Origin: Sycobia sp. Sy_11
Lineage: Eukaryota; Arthropoda; Insecta; Hymenoptera; Epichrysomallidae
DNA: 64,000 nt
Reading direction: 5' to 3'
Assembly: GCA_018907035.1 (NCBI GenBank)
Contig: JACCIC010000002.1
Coordinates: forward strand, 2,237,001-2,301,000
Numbering within the stretch: position 1 is the first letter of the stretch; the number at the start of each line of letters is the position of its first letter. Both the position numbers and the translations under genes were made by a program. This document shows, one piece after another, positions 48,262-61,861 of this stretch. The notes under the pieces are model-generated. The model was not told where the DNA came from, did not search any database, and was given only the letters and a program-made list of their open reading frames with translations.

Positions 48262-48475
48262 TTACAAAAGTTTAAGAAGTAAAAAGATTAAACTTCCTTA
48301 TATATAAATTTAGAATTTAGATGTATTTGTATTTGTAGAAATTTATAACTCTGTCTTGAAAAAAGTTCAAGCTACAAAAGTAGAAGATTGAAAATAAGTT
48401 TTGAACATCCTTAAAATGTAAATTTAGGATTCATATATATTTGTATTTGTAGAAATTCGTAGCTCTATCCCAAAA
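48262..48475. repeat. Diverged tandem duplication, about 115-bp unit
   Basis: Two head-to-tail units share TACAAAAGT near the start, then a nearly identical core, ATTTGTATTTGTAGAAATT, at about 48325 and 48440, followed by AGCTCTATC-like ends. Confidence 0.75.
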
Positions 48476-49424
48476 GGATAAAAAAATATTAATCTAGATT
48501 TAAATTCTAAGCTTATTTTCGCGATTAGCGAGGACTTAACTCAGAGGGCTCTTAGCGGTATCCTGAAATTTTTTTTCACAACGAAGCGTCACATTATGCG
48601 AGAAAATGAAAAATACTTCACGACGAAGCTCGTGTTCGATAAAACAACAACAAACAAACTTTTTTCTCAATGCTTCGCTATTCTATGCGCTTATTAAGCC
48701 AGAAATATGGCAACGATGTGCTCCGTTGACTGGAAGCTCGTTAAGTGAAACGTGACGCTGTCGTACGCGAAAAGAGATATGCGTAAAAAAGTACAAATCA
48801 ACGCGATGAGCAACACTTCTCGTGATTTAAATTACATTTTTTTCCTCACTGCTCGTATTTACCAGGTAAAAGATTCTTTTTCTTGGGTGCCAGCAGAACG
48901 CTGCATTTACAATAAATTTGTCTACGATCTCGTATTTTTGTTATAAGCGGAATATGTTGATATAAGAAACTGGGCACTGGACTTAATTTTTCTCAACTCC
49001 CATTTCCTGTAACATGAAACAGCTTTGATAATATGTATTGCCCAATAATTTTATGGAAAAGTAAATCAAAATTCGAGATAATATTTATACCCATTTCGTC
49101 GCACGATCGTCGCTTATACAAATATTGTTAAAATTAAAAATCATTCTATTCTTCTTCGTTCCAACAATGTTACCCATCCGTGATTGGCTGTCTACGTAAC
49201 GCCTTTATAAATATGAAGGACAAATTTTTAACGGCGAAAAAAGCTTTCGACTATTTTTCGAACACGCGGATTAATTGGGTTATCAAATATTTTTCAATCA
49301 CTTTATAAAGGCTAAGAGCCAAAAAAAAAACAAGAGGAATATATAAAGTTTCAGGGAATTCAGCAAATGACGGAGATTAATGATTTTTTAATCGATTCTC
49401 GCGCTCTTTCGTTTTTTCATTAAT

Positions 49425-49427
<3 letters not shown>

Positions 49428-49470
<43 letters not shown>
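49428..49470. repeat. (TA)n microsatellite followed by poly-T
   Basis: A TA tract of about 43 bases ends in a T8 run. Confidence 0.9.
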
Positions 49471-49473
<3 letters not shown>

Positions 49474-49736
49474 TTTTAATAAAATCGGTGATGAATCGCG
49501 GAAAAAGTGACGGCGAGCGAGGGAGAAGGGGGGATTTAAAAAAGTTGGTATGAAAAAGTTAAAAAGTCAAACGAATGTTTGGAATTATATTTATATGAAT
49601 AGAATTTAACCGACTCGAATATGGTTTTCTCGTAATCTAATATAGAACATAGAAATTTCATTAGATTTTTAGATTCGATTCATTAGATTCGATCGGATTT
49701 GTACGAAATTTCTTCGTTAAAATAGTAATATAAGAG

Positions 49737-49741
49737 AAAAG

Positions 49742-49793
<52 letters not shown>

Positions 49794-49798
49794 CTTTT
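49737..49798. repeat. 62-bp perfect palindrome built on (TA)n
   Basis: AAAAGGAA at 49737-49744 and TTCCTTTT at 49791-49798 flank a TA tract, so the whole segment is self-complementary and could extrude as a cruciform. Confidence 0.93.
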
Positions 49799-50236
49799 GA
49801 AGATTATGAACCAGGTGTCGTCGCCTCTGGGCGTACTAAACTCGGTACCCTCTACTTAAACCTGACAGATATTATTCGATCGTATTCTAGAGAAGCAATC
49901 ATAATTCGTTCTATAGTATCTAGGTTGGTAGAAATTTTAGAGAAATAAGCAATAATTAACGTATTTCATCTGTAAAAAATATAAAAAAACATGTAAAGAA
50001 TGTATTTAATTTAAACTTTTAATATGCTTTTGTATTTTTTTCTTTTTAAAAATGCAAATATTTAATCTATTCTGCCGGTATCAATAAATTTTGCCTGTTA
50101 TAAAAGAAAAATTGAATAAAATCGTCGAGCTGATTCTTAACTTTTATAAAAGTAGGCCAAACTTTTTATAAAAGAACGCTTTTAAAAATTCTGACTTCAT
50201 GCCGATTTGATATATAATCGTTAATGATAATTTCTT

Positions 50237-50238
<2 letters not shown>

Positions 50239-50286
<48 letters not shown>
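50239..50286. repeat. (TA)n microsatellite
   Basis: A TA tract of about 48 bases in AT-rich surroundings. Confidence 0.93.
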
Positions 50287-50289
<3 letters not shown>

Positions 50290-50875
50290 ATAAAAAAGAA
50301 TTAACGAAGTATTCGTTGTTTTAAGAATTGGATGATATTAAAGTAATAGACATAATTAATAGCAATAATTAGAATAAATATTTAATTTAATGCAATAGCT
50401 ATTTCACATAATATATAACAACTCTTCAGGTATAATAATTATCTTTTCAGCTTTTCAATTTAATTCAGCGACGAAAATAATTCAACGAAATTACTGGAAT
50501 TCACAATAAATTGAATGCCCTGGTGAAATAATCAAAGCAATCCAAACCTGTTCAGATATTCAAACTTTATTTCGTATGTGAAATCATTCCTCTTCAATTT
50601 ACTCTTCGTCCAGTATACGGTAAAAAAAGCCTTTTTTTTTGTTAATTCAAAACGCGGTATATTTTCAAAAATTTTCGAAGAATCACGGACCGAACTGTTC
50701 GCTCTCGATGACGCTGGAAAAATACGTTTAAAACGGAAAACAAAGAAGAAAACAAGCAAAATTACTCGCGAAATCCGGCACCGGTTCCATACGTACGCAC
50801 TTTTATAAGTTAGCCGGACGCTGAGCGTCATCGTCGAGCATCGACCTTCGGCCCGTGAAAAAAATTGCATGAACG

Positions 50876-50878
<3 letters not shown>

Positions 50879-50909
<31 letters not shown>

Positions 50910-50910
50910 T
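50879..50910. repeat. (GC)n-(AC)n microsatellite
   Basis: A short GCGCGCGC run is followed by about ten AC units. Confidence 0.9.
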
Positions 50911-52319
50911 ATGTTTACGGGTTGCGCTTTTGTTATCGCGCGGGCGGACGCTTATGAATTTATCGAGAAAAAAAAATACCCACGGAGGCGCGGCGGGACA
51001 GGAACTGTCGGAGCAGCTGGCCCGTGGTTTATTTCGCATTTTTTTCCCGTCACGCGCGCTCGACCGCCCTGTCTTTCTGCTCTCCGTCTCTGTCTCTCTC
51101 TCTCTCTCACTATATGTATATTTATAACGTTTCCTGTTAATCAATCCCGCGTTTATTTCTTTTTTTGGCGCTGCATCGCAATGAAAATGAGGTTTAGGTA
51201 TGGTATAACCGTTTGCATTTCTTTCTTTTCAATAAAAATATCTGACAGTATTTATTATGCGTATACGCCGCAGAAAAGGTTTATTTTTTCTTTATAATCA
51301 GATATTTTCTTAATTAAAGAACAAGAAATAATTTAGTTGGTAAAATTCAAGAATCTATTTTGTCGAGATCAGAAAATTTATTTTTCTGCACGAAGTGTAG
51401 TATTTTAGCCATATAAACATTCTAAGAATATTAAATTTTTAAAAAATTAATAGACTGGATCCAATATGGCGGATGATCATTTTATATTCACCTATTTTGG
51501 ATTCCAAAAGTCTGAAAATTGTCTGAAACCTTAGAATAGAATCGTATTTTTGAAGGATTATCGGTTCATTTCAAGTAAATGTTGTCAGAATCGAAGAAAT
51601 GACATTTTCATTACTGTCACTAGCGAGAAATCTAATGTATCAGCCTTAGTATTCATGTAAAATCGATCTGTCATACAAAATATTCCATACTATATTATAC
51701 TAATATTTATAAGGTTCCATCTCAATATGCCTTGTCTTAAAGGAATCGGAAATCCAAATCGAATCCTTTAAAGATATTAAAGGAAAATTACAATACATCA
51801 GGGAATTATTATAATTTTATACAGGCAAAACTACAGGAATGGAGTAAGTAAGACATAACTTTCTCTGTGTTTTTATTCTGTAAATTCAAATGAGTAAGAA
51901 TTTCACTGTTTTATACTTTTCAATTTCATTAATGTGGCTATTGAGATAGTGGAATGCTACAATTCGATAAATTAGTATTAGCGGAAAATCCGAGGGAAAA
52001 CTCCTGTATCTAAAAAATTTCTCTAATATTTAGTCACATACAGTAAGTTTCTTTTACTATTAAACTCGATCTAATGCGTTGCGTAATAGTTGATAAGGCT
52101 TAAGCTTCCCATTGGAAAGGTCAGGTAGATTTAAATTATTTTATGTGAATCAAAAAATTGTATAAAACAAGTAGATTTATATGCAGTTGATTAGTAAGAG
52201 TATGTATAAAAACTTGATACTGTTTTTAATGGTTACAAAAAATGAGATTAGCCATCTTGACTAAATCAATATGTGGATGGTCACTTATCAACGAACGTCT
52301 TCCTTTTCAGTTGTTAACT

Positions 52320-52320
52320 A

Positions 52321-52355
<35 letters not shown>
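52320..52355. repeat. (GT)n-(AT)n microsatellite
   Basis: About eight GT units pass into about nine AT units. Confidence 0.9.
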
Positions 52356-54310
52356 GCTTTATTTAATCAGTGATTTTCCAGCGCTGCGAATTTACAGAGC
52401 GGATGAAACAGCCTAGAAAGTATCGAATCAGTAGAATAGCGCCGACCCTTCGGTATCTATTGGAAAACCCTCTGGCCACTTGCCGAAGAATCAGACCGAT
52501 CGGAAGCAGAGATCTCTCCCTCTCCTTCTCTCGTGATTTACACGACTTTTATACCATCTATATTTAATTTGAGCTCCAGCTTGTTGTTTAGACGCCGATT
52601 TGTATGTATATATATATGTACTCGCTTTGAGAAGGAGCTTTTCGGAAATGAAACGCCGATCGCGAGTGCGAAGAAAACGAAGCTTCGGTTAGATTTACTT
52701 CGGCCAGGTACGTATACTTCGACAAAGTAAATTTGACGAATACGCCAAATGGACGAGAGATCTACAGTTCGTAGTAGGTCGGTATAGTGTTCATTAACGC
52801 GGTTTTTGATCGTCCACCGCGTCGCCCTGCGTAAACTTTCTTCATCACTTTTTGGAATCAGAGGAAGACGCTGAAATTTGCACGCAAATTCGCTGGATTT
52901 AATGGATATTCGACCGATTTCAATCGAGGCAGTAGCATCAATGAAAAAATCTCAGTTCAAGTGCATTTATATGTGCACGCATGGAATACCGATATATACC
53001 CGCATCTTTCAGACTTGGGTAGCCGCGGTAATTACCTTGCATCTATCGATTTCAAACTACCAGTTTTTCCCACCGTTTGATCTTCAATAACAGATGTACC
53101 ATACTGAAATTGCGTCGAGTATTTTATTGAACCAATTAATACATTCTTGTTCCAAACCGAGTTTCAAGAAAGTCCCGTCTCCTTAGATGTTATGTATAGT
53201 TCATATACGCAGCAGCACTCGAAATTCTTGGCAAATATTACTTGTAAAGAATTTATGTGCTTGTTCAAAACTGCAACTAAGTACAGAGATTTTGTGTGTC
53301 CGTGGAACGAGTGGCATCGTGAGAAATAATCATGAAAATTCAAACTTAAGTACTTGTTGAAGTTTATAAGTAAAATAAAGATAAATGATCTTATATCATG
53401 CATTTTAAATATCAAATAAATTGTTATTTGACTCTAGAAAATGACGCAAGATAATCAATTTACAAAATTTTAATTTGAAAATGTAATTTGTTTCATAACA
53501 ATCCGACCATTTACAAGATCTTATGGTCCTTAAAATTTTCGGAAGAAATTTGGATTCTCAGTAGATAATGATCAATTGTGAGATCTTTTAAATTGAAGTA
53601 AGAAATTTTTTTATGAAAGAATATAAAAAGGTAATACAAAACGTAACGTTTCACCCCGGATTAACTGTTTGGATCATCAATAAGTGAACGGGTAACCTAT
53701 TCTTAGACATACAAAAATGTAAAAGAAATTAAGACTCATTAAAACCTAACCTATTAAATAAAAGTGTATGACTTTCATCACTTAAATGAGTGTGTAACCA
53801 AGGAAATAATCCGATTGTTCCAAAACGAACTAATTTTCAAATTCTAATACTGTAATTTTGCAAATTTCTTAAGATGCCTCATTCTGCAGGGTGAGGTAGA
53901 ATTTATATTTATTTCACTATACCTCGACGTAGGCGCATCTTCTCAAAAATAATACGCGTGCAATTATAATTGCTATATATCAAATAATCTAGCAAAGGAT
54001 ACTCATTTTATTGCCTGCGTGCATACTTACTTTTTACTAATACAGACACTTTTTCGATATTCGACTATTTTCCACTCTAGCAGACCATACAAGGATCAAA
54101 AACCAATTTCACGGCTCCTACCCGCCCCCGCAAAACAAAACTTGCAGTCCGTTCAATTCAAGCTCTAATTATAATGTTAGCCGTATACGCAATTTCCCAT
54201 CGCCCCGGCGAGTTATACGCATCTACATATTTCTCTCGGCTCGCAATTTACGACGTGTACCCAACAGAAAAAAACAGCATCGCTCCTCTCGCTCCCGATA
54301 AACATACGGA

Positions 54311-54315
<5 letters not shown>

Positions 54316-54376
<61 letters not shown>

Positions 54377-54467
54377 AACAAAAAAGTTCGTCTTTCGAAA
54401 TAAGGTGAATTTAGTGCGGCCAATATCAGATTAAAACCTCGCGCGAGCATTCCCGTTTTTATGGGCA

Positions 54468-54512
<45 letters not shown>
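54316..54512. repeat. (GA)n and (CT)n tracts in inverted orientation
   Basis: A GA tract (54316-54366, trailing to 54376) is followed 100 bp later by a complementary CT tract (54472-54511). The two could pair as stem arms. Confidence 0.9.
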
Positions 54513-54515
<3 letters not shown>

Positions 54516-54799
54516 CCTGTCGCAGTCACCCTGACCCCCCTCCAATCGCCCCGCTTTTCGATTCGCTTTTTATCGCAGATAGACGCGCGAGCTCGGGCAC
54601 AAAAAAAATTCCCTCGGACTTAGTTCGAATGCTGCGCGGCGGTGACTCGGCGCTCGGTGTGCGTTGCACACCAGCCAAAGTTTCATACGTCTGCACGTGT
54701 TGCGTGCCGAATGTTCAGGGGGCGGGGGTGGACGATGACGCTCGCTTTTTCATTCGACGACTCGGGCCGAAGATTCGAGGGGGGTGAGGTAGTTTTACT

Positions 54800-54856
<57 letters not shown>

Positions 54857-55047
54857 GTATATATGTTTATATACACGCACGTTTGACGATGGAGCGTCCT
54901 AAGCGCTTCGGGAATTCGTAATGAGCGCGCGCTCGACAAACCTACTCACGGTGGCGCTTTCCACGTTGTCCTTATTCTTTTCATAATAATACGTTCAAGT
55001 GTATTTTGATAGCCGCGCGGTCGGCGATTTTGTCAATTACCTTCGTG

Positions 55048-55081
<34 letters not shown>

Positions 55082-55083
55082 TA
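54800..55083. repeat. (TA)n tracts, the second ending in (CA)n
   Basis: An imperfect TA tract spans about 54800-54862. A second TA tract at 55046-55071 passes into CA units to 55083. Confidence 0.9.
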
Positions 55084-55289
55084 CACATTAAAGGGGTATA
55101 TAATATGTTCTCAAAACTATATATAGCATATACGTCACGTATACAGGATACTTCAATCGAATCCTTCGAGATCCTTATACGATGTTTATCGTGCAAAGCT
55201 CTTATTTATGCGTGGGTTTCTGAAAACCCTCCTCAAATCTACTAGCGACGGTATATTTCATACCGACTCGTTACATATTTATCGGAAAC

Positions 55290-55290
<1 letters not shown>

Positions 55291-55324
<34 letters not shown>
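55291..55324. repeat. (TG)n microsatellite
   Basis: About sixteen TG units. Confidence 0.93.
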
Positions 55325-55325
<1 letters not shown>

Positions 55326-56381
55326 ATGACACCGAATTCTCGCTCCTTGGAGGTTGGAACCGGAGATGAATTTAACTTTCAAATTTATATATGCTTTCCG
55401 CGCGACTTATGGATGTTGAAAAAAAGGGCTTATATAACTCATTGCTTTTCGTATATTTTATTGGAAAATATTTTCGAATTCTTGATCTAATTCCCATTAT
55501 TTTACGTAGGAATGCATTGTACACTCGTGAGGAAGGTACGCTAACTTTTGATGACGAATTTTCTCGACTATGATCCTTTACGATTATTCGCCTCATCGGA
55601 ATGGATGATTTGTACGATAGCTAATGCTATAACGTTTGAAATTTTCTTACTGATAGTAAATAGATAAACCTTAGATAAACCTAAGATAAAAAAGTTAGGT
55701 GAATTAGTTGGAAATATAAGAATATTTGAATGTTCAGTTATTTGTGTCCAAGAAAGTCTGGTGATTTCAAACATTGAGTACCCCCTTGAACTGAAAAGAA
55801 AACTTTACTTTGTTTACCATCAAGTGATCTTTTTGAACTTGAAACTCAATTTGAGAATTGGAATTTATCTCAATTTCAAGTTTTAAAAAGAGGTATTATC
55901 ATCCAATGAGATGTTCGCAAACACTGAAACAAAACTTATCGATCAATCAATTTTCGACTATGATTGTTTTGTAACGAAAGTAAATATGTTTACCTATCAA
56001 AAAATTTTATAACATAATCTGGAATTTTATTATTGTTTTTCATTTTCTCGTAAAAATTTTTAATTTTTCATATTAATCATATTCTTTACTTTCGCCTAAT
56101 GTTTTTGATCGTGTCAAGATCAAATTTTAGGTGATCATGGGACAATTAATGAATAACATTACAAATTTCCTATTGATTTCATCTACGAGTCTTATAGGAT
56201 ATGTTATAAGTGTAAAAGCATTGGAGGGTTTTTTAAAAAGCCTCAAATCTCTATTTTAACTTTTCTTGAAATTAGCTTGTGGGAGCGCCTGTTCCTGTGT
56301 CAGTTTCAGGTCCACCAATTCAAACTACGTAGGAAAACGTGCGTCGCATTCGCTGTTCAGACTATATTATTTGTGGATCTG

Positions 56382-56591
56382 TGTTATTATTATTATATAA
56401 TTATTTCCATTATTGTACTAAATACAACCCATACAACCTAATTTTATAGACCCAAGATTATATTTTAGCCTATAATAGTCTTATTATTTCAATCTGCATC
56501 TAGTTTAAGAAGAAACCATTTTAACATCTAGAATAATGGATTCGTATACTTACCTCATATTGCAAATATCCGTGCAATTAAGAAAAAATTG

Positions 56592-56642
<51 letters not shown>

Positions 56643-56912
56643 TAGGTAGATTAGAATAAAATCAAGAAAGAACTTTCATAACAGAAACCTTACAGAACTA
56701 TTAACAGTAGCTAAACCTCAATTTTTTCTTCATTGCACGGATATTTGAAATTTCACGTAATTGCATCAATTCATCATTCTAGATATAAAAATGGTTTCTT
56801 CTTGCATTCGATCCAGATTGAAATAATAAGAATATTCTAGATTAAAATATAATCTTCACTGTAGGATGATTAAAACTGGGCTGTATTTAATATAAGAATA
56901 ATAATAATTAGC
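56382..56912. repeat. Large inverted repeat (foldback), arms of about 200 bp
   Basis: The left arm (about 56382-56591) and right arm (about 56719-56912) are imperfect reverse complements. Matching blocks, read on the left arm, include GATTATATTTTA, CTTATTATTTCAATCTG, AAGAAGAAACCATTTT, ATCTAGAAT and CAAATATCCGTGCAAT. I estimate about 75-85% identity. The 127-bp spacer holds a (TA)n-(CA)n tract at 56594-56643. No transposase or target-site duplication was recognised. It could be a foldback transposon or a hairpin-RNA locus. Confidence 0.85.
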
Positions 56913-56970
56913 TAATAAAAATAAGTATTATATACATATATTTTTTCTTCTTATTATTATACTAAATACA

Positions 56971-56984
56971 TGCATGTATGTATG

Positions 56985-57039
<55 letters not shown>

Positions 57040-57185
57040 ATATACACACATACGAAGAAGTCGTCTATATTTCCATTCGGTGACAATAGGCTTAAAAGAG
57101 CTGCAATCACGCCAGTCTATCCGCAAGTCAATTTCTCTTATATACTGTTTGGCCTACTGGAAAAAGTATAATAAAGTTCCGAACG

Positions 57186-57231
<46 letters not shown>
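56971..57231. repeat. (TATG)n-(TA)n and (GA)n microsatellites
   Basis: TATG units lead into a TA tract ending at about 57031. A GA tract occupies 57189-57231. Confidence 0.93.
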
Positions 57232-57235
<4 letters not shown>

Positions 57236-59401
57236 AACCGAATCGGATTGACACGACATTTTCACCGCTCTAACCAAATTGCGTGTCATCTCAATTTGTT
57301 CAGAAGCAATTGCCTCGCTGAGAAATTATACTAAACTGTTTAGAGCTCGCCCGAAACTGTGCAATTTGGATTAAGCCGCCTGTAGATTATTATTATACTT
57401 TATACAATCGATGCACATGAAGTTCCTTATGGAATGGTACATTGTTATGTTACAACGTTGTTCAAAGGCGTACTGCCGCGACGGAGTATTTTTTCCTATA
57501 CAAAACTCAATTGACGGAACCATTAATCCGATCGCATCGTCGAGTTTTCTAATGTCAAAAGTATTAACGTAAACTTTGTATTCACGAATAAATGCTTTTA
57601 CTATTTTCTTCTCATCCCACTTTCCAGCCGGACGATAAGAGGTTTTACACGAGCGTTTCTTATTACCCCCCCCCCCCGCACAGACCCTCAGCCCGAATGT
57701 ACAACGAGGGAGAGGCGGTAGAAAGAGAAGGAGGAAAGCTGTCAGTATGGCAGGAAACGCCTATTGATTTGGTTCCTTGATAAATCTGTCGGGAGATGCA
57801 TGCGAACGTATACGCAAGCTCGAATTTAAATTTGTACGCAAAGAGAAGTACACCCCCATTGTTTACGGCTCTACAGGTACAGCTTTAGCGCTGGGGGAAG
57901 AGTGAAGTGGGAGGGGCTTTCGCAGTTCTTCCAGGAAAATTCCGGCGTACCCCGGATAGGCTCGAGACCTCATTATCGGGGCCAAAAATTTCCGCGTCAA
58001 ATTGATCAATTGACGGAGTGACCGCTCGGCGAGATCGTTACATCGCTTTAAGCCACGGCACAGCACTACAGGGGCTGGGGCCCGCAGGGACAATATTGCC
58101 ATACGAATGCGCGCCCAATCGCGAATTCCGCGGGCGTCGGGAAATAGTTTAATCCCGGACAATTCGGCGGAATACACAATGCGCGATCGTGCGCATGGTG
58201 GCGGAAATCTTCGCGGGATCGAGCCCGCGATCACGTCGGGAATTTTGCTAATTCAGACGGCACTGATAATATAGGCTGTAGCCAGTTCCCAAGGACTTTG
58301 CGACGTGATCGTAATTTTCGGCGGGGTGCTTGGCGAGCCCTCCCAGGAGTTTATAATTATCGGGCGGCAGTACGGGGGGGCGCTGTTAATTCCCGGTGGC
58401 AAAGCAGAGCCGCATCCGAGTAGAATATTCGAATGTTATAATGCGTAAGAGTTCGGTCCGAGTGGACGGAGAGATAGAGAGAGAGAGAAAGATTCGTACG
58501 GATTGCGATATGTTTTACTCTGCATGCAAAATTTTACTGTTGTTATCACTGGGGAAAAGAGTTCCGTGTAACAGCAAATGGATGACTTGATCTGCATTTT
58601 ATTTATATCTTTCAAATTGAGTATTGTACAATATATAAATGTATAAATCTGCGATAAATGTACTAGACAGGTTGTTTTATAATTGCAGATTTACCCAAGT
58701 CCTGTGACTGAAATAGTTCGAGAATGAATTCTCAAGCTTTTATGACTTTTACACATGTAGAGTTTTCTAAAATTAAAGTAGATTTTATTGGAGGAGACCA
58801 TTTAAGCAATATATAATTTTATTGAGTGAAGTTCGCGCAAGCGATTTGATCTTTGCCCGATTAGGGATAGTTCGTATAGACTACTAATATATTTAAATGG
58901 ATATAGATCGAGTTATTCTGAGTTTGTTCACGTCAATCGGATTGGTTGGATAATGGGATAAGTATAGGAATCGTACTTCATTATAGAGGAAATGTAGTAT
59001 TTACAATTTCTTATTCGATAACTGAATTAGGTGTAACGGTTCACCACACAACTATTGAATTTGGTTTAATGCTTTCATTAACTATATATTAAGATGCCAA
59101 TCATAATATTATATCAAGCAGTGAAAATAAACGTGAGCCTCAGTTTTATTACGAAATTGTTTTAAATATAGCAATGTTGGTTAAAGGTAAATTGATACGT
59201 CAAAACACATATTCCAAATTAAAATTTAGAGTAGCGGAAGTTTTCGGAAATTTCGCTTAGTACGCATATTGTGTACAAGGTGGATGATTCAACGAACGTT
59301 ATTATACAAATTAAGAAATGAATTATCAAGTTCCTAAAACGATAAACGAAATAATCAGCCCGATGTACTAAAGAAACGCATTTGTTTAATCAGCTGCAGA
59401 A

Positions 59402-59420
59402 CAAAAAAAAAAAAAAAAAA
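59402..59420. repeat. Poly-A tract
   Basis: A run of about 19 A bases lies at the start of a GC-richer island. Confidence 0.9.
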
Positions 59421-61861
59421 ACTGATTCGGGCCTCAGTTGTCGGAGCGTCTCGCGCGCGATCGTGTATACGAACCGAAAATATCCGCACCGACTGTTCCG
59501 CTCTGCCCGATAGATTCGTAATCTCTGCCCGCGGATCCGCAATAACAAGAGCAAATTAACCGCTTCCCTGATCCCCGCTGTCGACAAACAATACTCCATA
59601 TATACGCGCGACTGGCGATACCGTCAATGTTTGTCACAGTGGGTGGAAGTTCGTCACGGAGATACGTCAAACAGGGACAGACGAAAACTTGGCGTCGATT
59701 CGTGTGATTGATAAGCAGCTTTTCTCTTTTAGCGAGTAAATTGGTTCTGGCATTGGATTGCCAGAATGTAGCCTCCTATGAACTAGTTGGATGGAAAATA
59801 GTAAATAAAAACTTCTATTGTTATACACATTGTGTAGGTATACATCGTGAAAGAAACTCGCTGTTGATTTTCTTTTGAATTCCATGGCAAAGCGGAGAAC
59901 GCTGAATAAATTTTTGGAACCCTACTTATGTTGCTTCTTTGTTTATAGAACAATTTCCACAGAAACGTCTAAAGGGGAATATTTAAATTAGGGATTTGCG
60001 CGACTATCTTTTCGTTGTGGATTAAGAACTGAATTGTGTTTTACGAAAGGATAACGTGGAGAAAAATTTTTAAAATTGTGACGAAATTTTATATTAAAGA
60101 AAAATAAAACGCGTCGTCAGTCCAGAACTGTAATAAAAATTTTTAAGGTTAATCAGTATTGTTTAATCTTGTTATTATTTTGGCAACTGCTCGGGTGATG
60201 AAAAAAAGATATTTTCAGAACGTTTAATTATATGCAAGCAAATAATATTACAAATTTGGTTTCATGAAGGAATAATTTATATAAAATATAAACACAAATA
60301 ACTCCATTTGAGATAGCAAAGAGAAGCACTACATGGAAAAACATATTCACTGGAGACTAGATGCTGTTAGTACTAGGCGTTTACGAATTCTTGTGGAAAT
60401 TGAATTTTAACTTCTTTGCAAAGAAAAATGAAGACAGACAGAGATTTATAGCGCATTAAAATGCAGATTTGTATTGGGAATGCAAGCCTTTTTCACTAAG
60501 AATTCGTTCTATACTATTGACATTGCATACATTCATAAGATTTGAATTCACAGTGAATATGTATTGAATTGCTGATCTTGATTTTCGAAGACATATTTAT
60601 TATATATATTTTGGTAGAAATTGTACACAAACGGAAGAGCGCGAGATGGTTGACATATTTTTTACGCCATAAAATATTTATTAATCTAAAAGATTCATAG
60701 GAATACTTGATTAGCATATTTTTAATACTGTATTTATTAAATGATTTAAAATCGAGTGATTTAAAAGATACAGATGATAAACTTCTTCGTTAAATCAGTT
60801 TACAATGTTAATAGCATCTCAGTTACTTAACAAGAAAATTTCACTATTAATAGTCAAACTCATAGATAATACTAATAAACTTATTTCCAATTTCAGAAGT
60901 TTTGATTGAATGGTTCCTAGCTACTGTCACGACTGACTGTAATTGCGATAATGTCTGGATACCTTATAGGTTGTCTTATACCTTACGTAATTATGCTTTT
61001 CTTTTCTCAGCTGACTGTTGAAAATGAAAAGAACAATTTGAAAAAGAACAATATATACAGTATCATGCGTATATGACAAAGTGACTGTCCGTATCATCGA
61101 ATACCACTGCTTTGAATAGGTCTGAAGTGATGATGCCAACTATAAATTAAAGCAGTTTCCCAATGACTCAGAAGACGACGATCACAGACATTAGAGATGC
61201 GACCTCGCAAACGCGCTCGCAAACGGTAATATGTGTACGGGGCACCATGGCCTTACCATTTTACAGAATAAAGTTTAAATTTAAAGCACGAGAATGCTGA
61301 AGCTGTCATTATGAAATATTTCAAAGTTAAAAGACTGTAAAAATTAAATCAAAACTTTAAAATAAAATAATACTACATTTTTGCCGGTTTAGGTCAACTG
61401 TGGCAATGGAGGTCATGGCTACGGTACATGCAAACAGATCCAAAATAATGAATTTATAAGACGATACTGTTAAATAGGATTAGTCAGGCACATAAATTGA
61501 AAGGTGGACTCGCACATATCTAGAGCCGCTATGCATTATAATGTCATTATTTTATGTAATAACTGTAATAGAATATTTTACACGCGAGAGGAATTCGAGG
61601 AAATTTACCGAGAAAATATTGCGGTAACCGAAATAAATAGGATCGACAGAGAAGGACAAAGAGTCAACAACGCCGGCAGTCACGGTATGCTTATTATTAT
61701 GATTGGTTAATCAGAGTCAAGGAAGGGTACTGGGGACTGGATCGTCACGAGATATCGAACACGTCGCGACAATTCATAATGAAATGACGTCTCCACCTAA
61801 CATCGAATTTTGAATCTTTTGAATCGAATTTCCGTGGTATCTATTTTTGGTTTTTAATGGT

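Noticed and set aside
53745..53756. CCTAACCTA, resembling insect telomere repeat TTAGG
   Set aside because: Only about two units occur, so it is chance.
57863..58234. 123-residue minus-strand ORF in a GC-rich island
   Set aside because: It has no recognisable motif, no splice context and no family match from memory; composition explains it.
58200..58240. CGCGGGATCGAGCCCGCG, resembling a tRNA T-arm
   Set aside because: The loop is six bases, and no anticodon arm, D-arm or acceptor stem can be formed upstream.
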